From Membranipora membranacea (Eukaryota; Bryozoa; Gymnolaemata; Cheilostomatida; Membraniporidae): a stretch of 64,000 nt of DNA. The translations under genes were made by a program, and so were the position numbers. Positions 34,340 through 45,890 of this stretch are shown piece by piece (positions within the stretch are counted from its first letter, which is position 1; each line of letters starts with the position of its first letter). The notes below the pieces were generated by a model. That model was not told the DNA's origin and did not search any database. It saw only the letters and a list, made by a program, of their open reading frames with translations. The DNA is taken from NCBI GenBank assembly GCA_914767715.1, contig OU612072.1, forward strand, positions 6,882,001-6,946,000, read 5' to 3'.

Positions 34340-35385
34340 CTCAACCTGTAGAACACAGCCGCTATCTTATAATGGTTTTCTTTAAGGGAAATAATGATTT
34401 CACAAAATATCTCTCCATAGCAACACGACCATTTTCACATGGACATCAAGCAAATACAAAATTGTTGTTCTTTAAACAAGGTCTGCATCTCATAGTCTCC
34501 ATCATCAGAAAAATCCTGCATCATCATGAATCTTGTTTTTACATTGATTGATGATTATGTTTTAACAGGTGCCACCAAATTTACATAAATTTTCCAAACA
34601 ACGACATGACATGAACAGGAGATGATCCAACCTGGTATGATATGGTAAAATGTGAAACATAAAGAATATATGATAAACCAATAGACATATATTTTGATAA
34701 ACTTAACCTCAGCAAATATGCATTGTCATGGGTTGTGGTATGATTTGGGAGGGTGCAAACCATTTATTCTCAAAATTGCAATTTTATTAAATTATGCTAA
34801 AGCTAAAATTAAATTTGGGATGTGCTGAGAAATGGTGAAATCACAAGGATCTGAAAATGATGAAACTTGACATGATATGACACAACAAGGGAACATCATA
34901 ATGACATGACAAATACAGGTTCAATCAGGAGCTTTACACTCAGTAAAGTGATCTACTGACCACCTCTATCCTCCATTTTGAAAAAGTCAAGCAGTATAGA
35001 AATAAATGAAGATATTATTTTTTACCATAAGTTACGTTTTCCTTCATTATCATCAATATGAGCCATCAGAAAAAGGTGTCATTTATATATTGTTGTACAT
35101 GTAGGACTGATGCTTGTAGTGATCTTATATGATGGCATGAAATTATCATTAAATTGTAATAATCCTTAATATGACACTTTATATTCGAAATGTCATGATG
35201 GAATGCAGTTACATGACAAGACCAAACAACATGATGGGACTTAACTTGACATGCAATGATGAACCATGCCCCAAAAGCTTTCCCTGACCAAATAACTAGT
35301 TTTTATACAACCCACACTAGAAAGGATATAGCTACTAGAAAATAGAGTTTAGTCCCAAAATGGCCCGTTTGAAGCAGCTCAAGGC
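34340..35385. other. No gene seen; scattered GACATGACA-like words
   Basis: Beyond the array I see no supported exon. Between 34600 and 35260 the words GACATGACA, TGATATGACA and similar recur irregularly, suggesting an eroded simple repeat. Confidence 0.3.
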
Positions 35386-35389
35386 AAAA

Positions 35390-35705
35390 AATGGTCCGAG
35401 TTTGAAAACAGCCTGATAAGACTTTCGCTTTCTCAATGTCCTAACACCTCTTTAAAACAGCTTTAGCCAACAAAACGTAAGTACTTCGGTACAAACTTGA
35501 TTATTCAAATTTTTTTTTTTAAATATCCAGAATTTTGAGTTCTCCCTGTCCTAAAACCTCTAAACACAACATCAGTGAATCAAATTTTGGACTCGGGTAC
35601 ACACTTGATTTTTAAAACAGCCCAGTATAATTTTTACGTTCTCCGTGTCCTGAAAACTCTACAAAAACAACTCAAGTGAACAAAGCTTAAGAACTCAAGA
35701 AAAAA
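35390..35705. repeat. Three degenerate tandem units of about 105 bp
   Basis: Each unit reads roughly: TTTAAAACAGCC, then a T/A-rich part, TTCTCCCTGTCCTAAAACC, CTCTA, CAACTCAGTGAA, ACTCGGGTACAAACTTGAT. Divergence between units is high. Confidence 0.55.
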
Positions 35706-35843
35706 CTTTTTAAAAAATTCATAAGCCGGCCAAGTATGATTTCTGAGTGTCTCCATGAATTCTATGTAGCACGAGGATTACTATACTTGATCAAGAGTTA
35801 ACCATGGGAAATTAAAATGTATATAATCCATAAAACATCCTAC

Positions 35844-36245
35844 TTACTCAAGTGAAACAATGTTTAGCTCACACTTGAACATACTCAGCGGCAGATTATT
35901 CTGATGGTCTGACTGTATCCCCCTCATCACCAGATGAGAAATTCGAAGTAAGAAAGTTGAAAGATGACGGATATTTATTCTATTATAAGCAATGTGTATG
36001 ATATTTTCAATCATGAAGCCAGAGAAGGCGATTGTATTAGTTTGAACCAGCCTCATGAAAGGCTTACAGTGGACACAGGTTATCCACAGGGCTGTAATCA
36101 ATATAATGACAAAGAAATCAATACTCTGAGAAGGTAAACATTCACACATAGTACTTACATGAAAACTCTTACATTTAACTCTTCGTATCACTTCCCAAGT
36201 GGATATTGATACATTACAGTTGGTGATAGTAATAATATCAATCAA
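35844..36245 (-). other. Unrecognised 133-codon open frame
   Basis: Longest unassigned frame in this part. Hydrophobic segment FFVIILITALWITCV near the middle and a few scattered cysteines. No domain, splice partners or duplicates seen. Could be chance. Confidence 0.15.
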
Positions 36246-36365
36246 TCAATCAAGTTTCCTTGTTATTAGATCGCTAGTTAATGGTCTGTGCAAAAGTAAA
36301 AGTGCAAAACATACTGACTGGAAATTCTTTTAAAACAATGTAGTACAATATCTTTACGGGTGGCA

Positions 36366-36525
36366 GACATTTCGCCAATGTACATTTTGCCAATGCTATG
36401 TTTTACCAATCACATTTCGCCAATCAGATTTTGCCAATCACATTTCGCCTAAGATGTTTTGCCAATTTTATTTTGCCAATCAATTTTGCCAAAGACATTT
36501 CGCCGGTCCCATTTTGCCATTTCTC
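36366..36525. repeat. Minisatellite of CATTTCGCCAATCA-like units
   Basis: About eleven degenerate 13-15 bp units alternating CATTTCGCCAAT and ATTTTGCCAATC. Not a CRISPR array: no unique spacers between units. Confidence 0.75.
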
Positions 36526-36724
36526 TTCTGGAAATATGTATTGCCTTTTTGAAATAATTTACTGCCTTTAAAACATGTAAAATGCGTTTTGGGTTGCTTT
36601 TGCCGTAATTAGGAGAACCCAACAGACCAATGATTCTCTATTGTAAATGGGTAGCTACTAAGGAAAAGAAAGGTAATACCAAACACACCTGCAGCTACGA
36701 GATGCTGTTCATACATCACTAGAA

Positions 36725-39670
36725 ATATAGAGGTATTGAGTGGCAGAGACGTCAAACAAGTCCAAGCTTGTCACTATTATTTTATTGAAAAAATGCTTTT
36801 GTGAAAAAAAATTTGGAGATAATATTTTTCAGGATTCTCGCAAAAAAAAAGACACTTTCTAGAACTACAGGCTGACTACAAATCTACACACAACAGCAAG
36901 AAGCCAAACAGCCTAAAGCAATAAACCCTATCAAACCCTCCAGCTACCGTTCATTCAACAATAAAAAAATTGCCTTGACCACAAAAATCACCTTTACCAT
37001 TGTCACCCAAAAGAGAAGAAGAGTCAACCAACTTGGCCTGTCCTTGGACTATGCCAATGAAACCACTGATATGCTTGTCTAGTGTAATAAGGTGAATCCA
37101 ATTAATAGGAAAAAGACAATCCCTGAACAAATTGAGATGCCCAGCAGGAACATCCGGAACAAAAAATGTAAAATTAAATACAAGATAATAGGGCACCTGT
37201 AACTGAAAAAAAAAATTAACTGAACTGATTGTTCAGAGTACCTGAGCAGGGGCATTCTGAAGACCTGAGAGCAGGACAACGCTCTCGCATTAAAAAAATA
37301 AAATTTTCTGTTTTTTGTCCATTAAAATGGCTCTTAAATGGTATTTGAGCTCCATACAAATTGTTCTACAAGGTATATCAGTGCAATTTGTCTATTATCT
37401 GACAACATTTGCATCAATTTGCCTACTACAGAACTGATGTTCTGCTCGCCGTGCAGGATCACCCATTTACACTTAACTAAAAAAAAGTTAAAATAAGCAC
37501 TTGGGACAAAGAACTGATAGCACACAGTGGCGTAAACGGTAATAAATGGCCTACTAGGCAAGTTCTTGCTAGGTACTACAGAAAATACTAAAATTAACAA
37601 CACATTTATAGAGATATCCATCTATCCTTTGAGTGGGCACAACTTGTATTTGTTGTCCAATGTTACATTTCAATCGCCAATTTCGGCGCCAACAAGTTAG
37701 CAAAGCAGAAAACAAAAGCCCCATCAATATAGCTGTCAGTCTTCAATAAAAAATAATAATAATACAAAAAAAAAACATTATGACGCACATACCTGATCCT
37801 TTCATAAAGTAACCAGTGTTGTCCACGCTTAGCAACGCACTCACCCACTCCAAACACACTTTTCTTCTTGATTATGGTCATCTTGTTATCATTATGAATG
37901 TAAGCGGCTCATTTCTCCTATCATGAAAGGAATGCAAGTATTATTATGGCCATGTTTCCCATGAACATTTGGAAAGTATTTTAGTTCAAAATTCAGGTCT
38001 ATAGCAATAGTACAAAAATGCTGAAGCTATAAATACGATAAAACTTCAGTAGTCAAGATATCAATCAGCAAGGCTCAGTCAAACCAACTGACCAGGTAAG
38101 ACCGCTATCTATGGTTTGATTCGTCAAGTAATTCCGTATTATCTGGATGAAAAGCCCTACCCTTAGCTATGGCAAAGCATTGTGAATGAGAGACGCGGAT
38201 TAAGATATGGCATATCTTGTAGGATGCAGATCTCAAGATACCTTACTTAGGGCTTAGGCTAGAGTTCCTGTGAACTTGCTGTCAACAAAAGTGCGTCAAT
38301 TAAGCATCCCATGTTGGACCGTGTATACTTTTTAAGGGGTACTACATGGATTTGAGCCTAATACGTTGAACTGGTTACAACAACAAAGCTCTGATCACCT
38401 GCCCAAGAGAAGAGTTAAATCTAGAAGAAGAAGCCTGATGAATAAATGTCTCCTCTCAGATGTGCCAAAGACACAATAGTAGCACTACTAGCCATATATA
38501 AAGCCACAAAAGTGGACACCACTATTATCATACCTGGCTGTGAAGAGAACAAACTTCATGAGAGACTCAATGCAGACCAAACCTTGAATATCAAATTACT
38601 AACCTATTACTTGCTGGTGGTAATGCCCCTTCTTTTAATTTTCTTTGTCTGCAATTGTCACGTGATAACACCGACTTCCTTTTTGGGACAACAGCTATTC
38701 ACATGAAGTCATTTTCAAGTTTTGAGAGGAGAGAAGACAACTCAGCATTCATATTCCATTCACTGTCATATTGTTTGAGCAGGGAGGGTGGGATACCTGG
38801 GTTGAGCAAGGAATTAGGGACTTAGGGTACCTCTAACTCTAACTCCTTGGTGGTTTTAGCAGGGTTGATTGTTTGAGCTGGTTTGATTAGATTTATTAGG
38901 GAATATATGACTACTGTCAAAATGCTCTTATCACATAGATGTTGGAAATCAAAAGATGGAGATACTCCAATCGTTCATTCTGATATCCACAGTAGAAGCC
39001 AGAGTATAAATACCCCAACCAGACTGCTGGACATATTACAATATCGGGAAGAACATCACATATCTTACCTGTTCATAATGTAAAATCTCAGCGTTTGGGT
39101 TATTCATGCTACTATTCATGCATCATACCAAATATGATATAATCGCTACCACAGAGTCACAGTATTGTTGAAAATAACTAACAGATCTTTTGTATCCAGG
39201 CGTCAATAGGCTATCGTAGATGATTATATATTTACTTCCCATTCAGCTATAGGATACAATGCATATAATTTCATTTCTCCCGCCCTTGAGGGAAAAATGT
39301 GAAGCAAAATAGTTCAAGCACAGAGCAACATAATCGGGAGGGGTCATAAAGGTATATGTAATCTACTGGAAACAAAAATATTATGCAAATTTCCAGGGTC
39401 CAATACAATAACACCTGTGAGTTCTGAAAGTTGTATTGTTATGAATCACTTTTTATCTGTCCTAATGTCCTATGTTCATGAATGATATGCTCTGGTCAGA
39501 CTTTTAGTTCCTAGCTGTAGCTTCAGTAATCAACCATCAATCATCGACCAAAGGCTCTTCTAGAAACCTGTAAAAAAGTGGGAAAGGGTGATAGATATGA
39601 GATATACACATTTAAAATAAAAACAGAACACAGTGGATTAGGAGTTATCCCATTCAACATATCAGAGAAG
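36725..39670. repeat. Segmental duplication, copy 1
   Basis: Aligns in the same orientation and order with 59885 to the window end. Anchors are 36733-37280 with 59893-60500, 37780-38020 with 61050-61260, 38031-38290 with 61812-62040, 39235-39430 with 63540-63730, and 39480-39660 with 63800-63980. This copy is shorter because copy 2 carries several insertions. Confidence 0.8.
36958..37881 (-). pseudogene. Unrecognised coding remnant in the duplicated segment (copy 1)
   Basis: A likely first exon runs from MTIIKKKSVFGVGECVAKRG to LLYERIR with donor GTATGTG near 37790. The start and LLYERIR are followed by the same donor in copy 2. Further down, a frame reads VPAGHLNLFRDCLFPINWIH, then GFIGIVQGQAKLV and SSLLGDNGKGDFCGQGN. 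Copy 2 keeps the same residues only across frameshifts. I do not recognise the protein. Similarity at amino-acid level between copies suggests a formerly coding sequence, either host or transposon. Confidence 0.35.
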
Positions 39671-39786
39671 AAAATTATCGAGTATATAAATTGCATTTAT
39701 TATACTGAATCGTCATAGACTAGAGACAGAGGGAAAACTATGTGTTGAGTGTGCATATTCCCCTCCTCTTGCCGGTGGCATCATTA

Positions 39787-39823
39787 CATTATCAACCACA
39801 GCCGATCACAGTGGTTGATAATG
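39787..39823. repeat. Short perfect inverted repeat
   Basis: CATTATCAACCAC and its exact reverse complement, 13 bp each, separated by 11 bases. Function unknown. Confidence 0.6.
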
Positions 39824-39829
39824 AAGTGT

Positions 39830-41640
39830 CACCACCAGCACCCTGGTAAGGGTTTGAGGACTTATCAGTAGACAAATTATCAGTTCTCTATCCCAAAAGC
39901 TTAGTTCATCTTGTACTATCAAGAACTACCGGTCTTACCATTACAATATTTCACTCTCTGATGTACATTTAACACATTTCTCAGCGACACATTTCGAGCG
40001 GAATCTTACCAGTATGATTACATAATTCGGGTAAAAGTAACCGCCGGTACATCTGTGAGTGACAAATTCTCCTGGCCTGATCAACCTAGAGACAAACTGA
40101 AGAGAGAAAATAGCATAGGCCTTACAAATCATTCCATGATTAATTCTTAATAATTCTTAAAATAGAACGGCTGCTTCTCGATGAAAAAAATAGAGAACTA
40201 CAAGCTCAAATATTTCATGAGGCTGTCAGTTTGTAGGTAAAAACAGCAGATTTCGAGTTGACCATGCAATGTCAAGATGAAGACAGCGCGTTAAATTTAT
40301 CATTAACACTTAACAGTTAACAATTTCCATGCCCTGAGCATTTACATTAAATTATTATCAACAACAGATAAATAGGGTTCAATCACAACAGGATAAGCTA
40401 AGAATATTTTCTCAGATCAATGGAATGATCAGCTTATAATGACCATTCCCTGAGAATCTCGTCAACTTGTACACAAGTTATTTATCCCACCATCCAAATT
40501 CTTCCGCCACTGAATGTCATTGCTGTTCTCAAGGTCTGTTCTTATTAGGCGACAACAAAAACATCCTCTTATTCAATTACCAAGGGGAGCAACACGAGTA
40601 TATAATGATCTCAAAAGAGAACCAACACAATTTTAGCTCACGGATGGGAGGGTTGGGGTCTCGGGCGTATTCATTGTTCACCTCAATAGACTATATTTAG
40701 GTAAGAGCCATACACATAGGCTCTCAAGTTTCTAAGAATAACATTGTATATATCTGTATAAAGCAATTCCCACCGTCATAACCCAATGGTTACCCATCAA
40801 TGGGATGCGGAGTCTTGTGCTACAACTTTTTCAATTATTTAGTCATCACAATGAATATTTTGGCATTGCAGCCAGATTGGGCCTTTGTTGTGTCAGGGCC
40901 TGCTTGGGTAGTGTCAAATTAAACGAAATCAGACAACCCTGAAAATCCGAATCTCAAGCCGCGCCATACTTCAGAAAGAAAGATTTGTCCAATGATATTG
41001 CAATGCTTCTCTGATATGACATCAAATTTAACCTAATAAGTCAACCATATTGTTTTTACAGCAATGAAGATTATTCTTCCCCCTCTAGTCATTCAAGAAA
41101 TGCCAAATATTTTCATTCGGACAGTAGATTAGAATGCTCATGCCAATCCAAATAATATGCACAGGGTCTATCTTCTGATCACTGCCACAGTCTTGTTCCA
41201 TGGCGGACACAGCCCCAGCTAGAACAGACTAAAGCAGTAAAGCAGAATACTATATACCTTGTATAGATCCTGACTGTTCTTGATCATCAACATGGTATTC
41301 AGAGTCTATAGCAGTCACAGTCCCGCTTCATCAGCTCTATCCTGAACAGTGCTGCAAATATCTACACTGTGAGAGCTTCTCAGCAACATGCCAATGTCAC
41401 AATGGACCCGCAGATAAGCCGAGCAAATGATGTGATCAGCCTGCCAAGTGTATTTATATTGGTGTAAATCAAAGAGAATATGAACAAATAGCTAGCAGAA
41501 ATTTAGCGACAGACAAGCCAATTGAGACCACACTCAATGTGATACTCAAACGCTGACATTGTAATCGAACAACACTGGCATGAGTAATTTGAATCAATAC
41601 ATAGTTGTAAACTGCTGCTTGCGGTTGATTTGATATTACC
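39830..41640. other. No gene seen
   Basis: Only short frames without domains or splice support. It ends at a 16-nt C run (41646-41661). Confidence 0.3.
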
Positions 41641-41719
41641 ACACACCCCCCCCCCCCCCCCTGCGTTGAGAAGTTGTTTGTAGCCCCAGATCAAAACAAT
41701 TTACTTCAGGACAGTCTTA

Positions 41720-42330
41720 AATAATTAATATCTTCAGAAATAGCAATTCGGAGTTGTCCAGTCTATGTCAAAGAAGTTACAATTCTTAGATTTCAAATTT
41801 AATAACCATGTTGCGAGTCACAGGTCACCTTTCTCACATTACCAAAACCAGTACTGAGGGACGACAATTGACAGTACTGGGTCCCTACCCAACTAACACG
41901 AGCTAACTTGGCCAGTAAACCAGGCACTGCTATACAATATTCATAAGGCAATAAATAAGATCTCATGTCTAACCAGCATTATAGTCTTCTACTCATTTGA
42001 ATAATAGCAGTAGTCTTCTCTTGCAGCTGTGTCTCAGTCCCACCCTCAGCTGATCGGATAACCACATATGACACGCCATTTCTATAAACAAGCAATGTAA
42101 GCAGTTTCTATTAGTCATGTCCTGGTTATACTTAGACTGATATTCGAGCTTTTTAGTTACTTTATCCAGTTATTTTATTAATATCCAACCGCACTTGACA
42201 GTTGCTTATTTGTGTTGGAAACAGATATATATTATTATAATCCAGGGAGGTAAGGAAGTAGTAATGAGTAAAATGAACTAATTGGAATCAGTTGCAGTTT
42301 GAAAAACATCAAATCCATGAATTCAGAATC
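41720..42330. repeat. Direct duplication, copy 1 (partner 43275-43900)
   Basis: Shared blocks in the same order: GGAGTTGTCC near 41750 and 43293; CAGTAGTCTTCTC at 42008 and 43580; TTTCTATAAACAA at 42079 and 43638; TCATGTCCTGGTTA at 42115 and 43677. Non-coding. A shorter relative of the first block is at 47480. Confidence 0.6.
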
Positions 42331-43274
42331 TCTTGTGCAATGATACAGGAAAGTAATATCGATATAATAACAGAGGTTGGTTGATTAATGAGAGAGAGTA
42401 TTTCTCTAAAATCCAGTTTGTCGCAGTTGCTTTACACATATTTCTCATCATTTTGGTCTTTTAATAAGGCCAAAATGTTTTGAAATCATTGATGTACAGG
42501 GAATAGTTCAAGGAATAAACCTCGGAGTGGGTTATTTCCCTCAGACAGTTATACGATTGGCCACATTAAAATGCAAGGTCACCTAGTAAAATTGTATCAA
42601 ACACAACTCAAAATAAAGGAAAATAAGAAAGTACCTGACAGCTCAAGGACTATAAAGAGCTTGTCTCCTGAACACCGCACAGTGACGTATCGTCAACTCA
42701 AACCTGGTATACAAGAAATAAACAAGATTGTTTAAGCGAGACCACTCTTGTAATTAGAATGAGAGTCTTCAGCTACATTTCTTCTGTCATTCAGTTAACT
42801 AAAATCAATTCCAAATTGTTCATGCATAGGATATATGGTTCCACCGAGAAGGGAGAAATTCAGGAAACAATACATCAGGCAGGTCAACACTTCACACGTG
42901 ATAGACCAGCATATTAAGCAGAGCCGATCATGCGAAAGCAAGAAGATTGACGAATTATTCTCTTCTAGCACTGAACTCGAATAGCCAGCCAATGCGAGTA
43001 TGTTGATTGATGGCATTTTAATCTTAGCTGGACTGACCTCCCAAAAATTATGAAATAAAAGAACGAAATAAACAAATACAGATCATTGCGATCAGACCTA
43101 GCGTGTTTTCATAAAGAATGCTACAATGCTCACGTTACCGGATATTTGAGAATTAATTTTGGAACAAAACCCTATTTTTGCATGCAAGGCAACTTCATTT
43201 TTTACAAGCAACATTTTGCTCACAACTCTTATAGTAAGTGATAGTTTTACAATCAATCGATCAAAGATGATAAA

Positions 43275-43900
43275 TACCAGTATCAGTACATTGGAGTTGT
43301 CCGATTTATGTCAAGGAGAAGACTACTACCAAAATTCAACAGGAACAACCATTATGCTGTCAGCAGGGAGTTATGAAAAAACTCCCAACACAGATCACCA
43401 AAACTAGTGCTGATTGATGACAGTCAATTGTTCAACTGCTTCAGCTTACTGGGCCGGTTAACTATGCAGTATACAATGCATAAATATGTAGTATACACTG
43501 CTATACACTTTTCTTCAGGCAAGAAATTAGATTTCAAGTCTTACCATCACAGTGTTGTGCTCATAGTAGATGATACCAGTAGTCTTCTCCAACAGCTGGG
43601 ATACAGTCCTACTTTCAGCTATTCAGAAAACTATGTTGTTTCTATAAACAAACAATGAACGTAATTTCTATTAGAATCATGTCCTGGTTAATATGTCTAC
43701 ACTGTTGTTCAGGTTTCACTTTCTCTAGCTCTCTCAGTTATAACCGCCATTGAAATTGTCATATTATTTTTGCGCTGCAGCTGGGCAACCCATAGATATA
43801 TTTGATAATATAGGGAGGGTTGGAGTAGTAATAGGCCAAATTGAGTCAGCCGCAGTCTGAAAAACACCAATTCCATTCCATCAATACAGAGTTACTTGAA
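43275..43900. repeat. Direct duplication, copy 2
   Basis: Partner of 41720-42330, diverged. The open frames within it are not conserved between the copies. Confidence 0.6.
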
Positions 43901-44864
43901 AAACTTGGGACATGTCTTACAAAACTCACTCACAGCATTCACTCACTCACTGCACTCCCAGCACTCAGTGCTGTATAGGCCTTGAGCGGTGCAAGATATG
44001 TCTCAAACAGCACCTGCCACAAGTCTTACAACACCTGTCGCAACTGTCTGTTTTAGAACCAACTTATAACAGCATACATCTCTGTAATGCTGCCACATCA
44101 AAAACAAACCCATCTAGATCTGTACCAACCAAATCAGCATCCAGGTGCAATCATGGCAAACAGCACAAAGAGGAACTTTTATAGAGAAATGGATCACTCC
44201 TACGGCTATCATTAGAAAATTCCCGCTCTTGTCTTGGGGAATTTACCTGGCTTCTCCCCCGCACCAGTTAACTGGTTGGAAAGCACACATCCTATCAGAC
44301 ATCAAGAATGTGTTTTATTCAAAAGATTCCAGGGTTTTGCGTACCATGTTAGGAGTGTCAGCTACCTATTCTCCATAGAGCACAGGTCGTACTACGACCT
44401 TACCCCCATACACAGGCCTTCTGTAGTTAGTGCAAGTCCAGTGGTAGAGTGCCCCAGTGGTCAAAGCATTTTCACTCTCCAAGGTAGTGAGATATTTGGT
44501 TAAAATCAAAATTCAAACAGCTCTCACATTCCATCAGTGGCATATTTTCACAAACAAATGATTCTGATAGAATGAAACCTAGTCTTCAAATGTGGATGGA
44601 TGAAAACACTCAACTCACCCTGTTTATAGGATCAATTTGACAACATTTCTCTGCAGCACTCATGTAACCACTCAAAGGCAAACTTTTTTATGAACACTTT
44701 TTTTAAAGCAGATGATTGGGCAAGAGTGACCAATGACCTTTAGTGATATCATTGTACTCTTAGTACTTTTGTTTTACTAAATAGCATGAGTACAATGGGA
44801 ATTATGCTGACCTGTCCGGCATCGTTAACTAGTGAACTGTGAGAGATATAGTGTAGGGTATATG

Positions 44865-44868
<4 letters not shown>

Positions 44869-44905
<37 letters not shown>
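44869..44905. repeat. (AT)n microsatellite
   Basis: Uninterrupted AT dinucleotides in an AT-rich setting. Confidence 0.9.
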
Positions 44906-44908
<3 letters not shown>

Positions 44909-45165
44909 TATATGTGAATAAATGTGCAGTGATAAGGAAAGTATGATCCTAAATATAAAAACCTTCACAGTGTCGTAGTTAAAGCTCAAGCTACCAAAGC
45001 TCCCAAAGACTATACCTAAAGACCAATTCTTGTTATAGTCCGGCAGTTACTTATGATAAAATTATGTCATATTCGCATGGTAAAGAATTCAGTGCTCTTC
45101 TTGGTATGAATTATTGATGGTGGAAAAAGTGCCTCCCATAAGGAAAGGTAACTATCATTCTCTGC

Positions 45166-45237
45166 ATTATGATGTCACAGTCTCCAGGAAGCGCTTGTAT
45201 CTTGTATTGCACTTCCTGGAGACTATGACATCATAAT
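45166..45237 (-). ncRNA. 72-nt hairpin, pre-miRNA-like or tiny MITE
   Basis: Arms 45166-45194 and 45209-45237 are 29 bp with a 14-nt loop. Only two positions differ, and on the minus strand both become G-U pairs, so a minus-strand RNA would fold with no mismatch. It lies just 3' of the kinesin exons, which are on the same strand. Size and loop fit a miRNA precursor, but a small palindromic MITE explains the symmetry equally well. Confidence 0.35.
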
Positions 45238-45267
45238 AACAAAGTAGGCTGCAACAACCATGGATTC

Positions 45268-45671
45268 ATAGACAGTTTTCTGAGCTCTGATTTAGGCCTT
45301 AATTCGAAGATGTCCTCTCTCCAGTTTGGTACTTTTAACCCACGCTGCATAGGAAAAACGTGCTGAAAAGAGGGTTATCTTGATAACCGCTTATAATAGG
45401 ATAAAAATTATTTTTGATTCGGAATCTGCAGCATTAAACTCGTATGGACATAGTTTGGAAATAATTTTAGTATTTGGATAGTCAATTAAAGCTTTTTCTG
45501 CCTGTTTAGCGGACAATTTGGCAGAATTTTTCATGAGTTTCGTCACTAAAATTAAGAATTATCAACATTCAAGCCTCCAATGGCTCCCTCCCGGAGTGGG
45601 TTAAAAGTACCAAACTGGAGAGAGGACAACTCCAAATTGAGGCATAAATAAGAGCTCAGAGAACTGTCTAT
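45268..45671. mobile_element. MITE-like element with ~78-bp inverted repeats
   Basis: The left arm (45268-45347) and right arm (45592-45671) are near-perfect inverted copies, starting ATAGACAGTT and containing GTCCTCTCTCCAGTTTGGTA. TA sits at both ends, allowing a TA duplication. No coding capacity. Confidence 0.75.
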
Positions 45672-45890
45672 TGCAAAAGGTGCTCATATATTGCAAATGT
45701 CTTATATGTACCCTAGACTTAGCTAGCTAAGATGGGTGTTTATTTATGAAGTAATGAGGCTGATAAGGCTGCGTGGAATGACAAGTTGTTTTCTGCTGGG
45801 GTTGTTTACTCCACTAGGGTAAAACTATATAATCTAGTAATCTCATAATACCTACTACCAATGATAGTCTGCCACCAGCGCTCCAGTTAC

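Noticed and set aside
36366-36525. CRISPR-like array
   Set aside because: Units are 13-15 bp, degenerate and adjacent, without spacers; the context is an animal genome.
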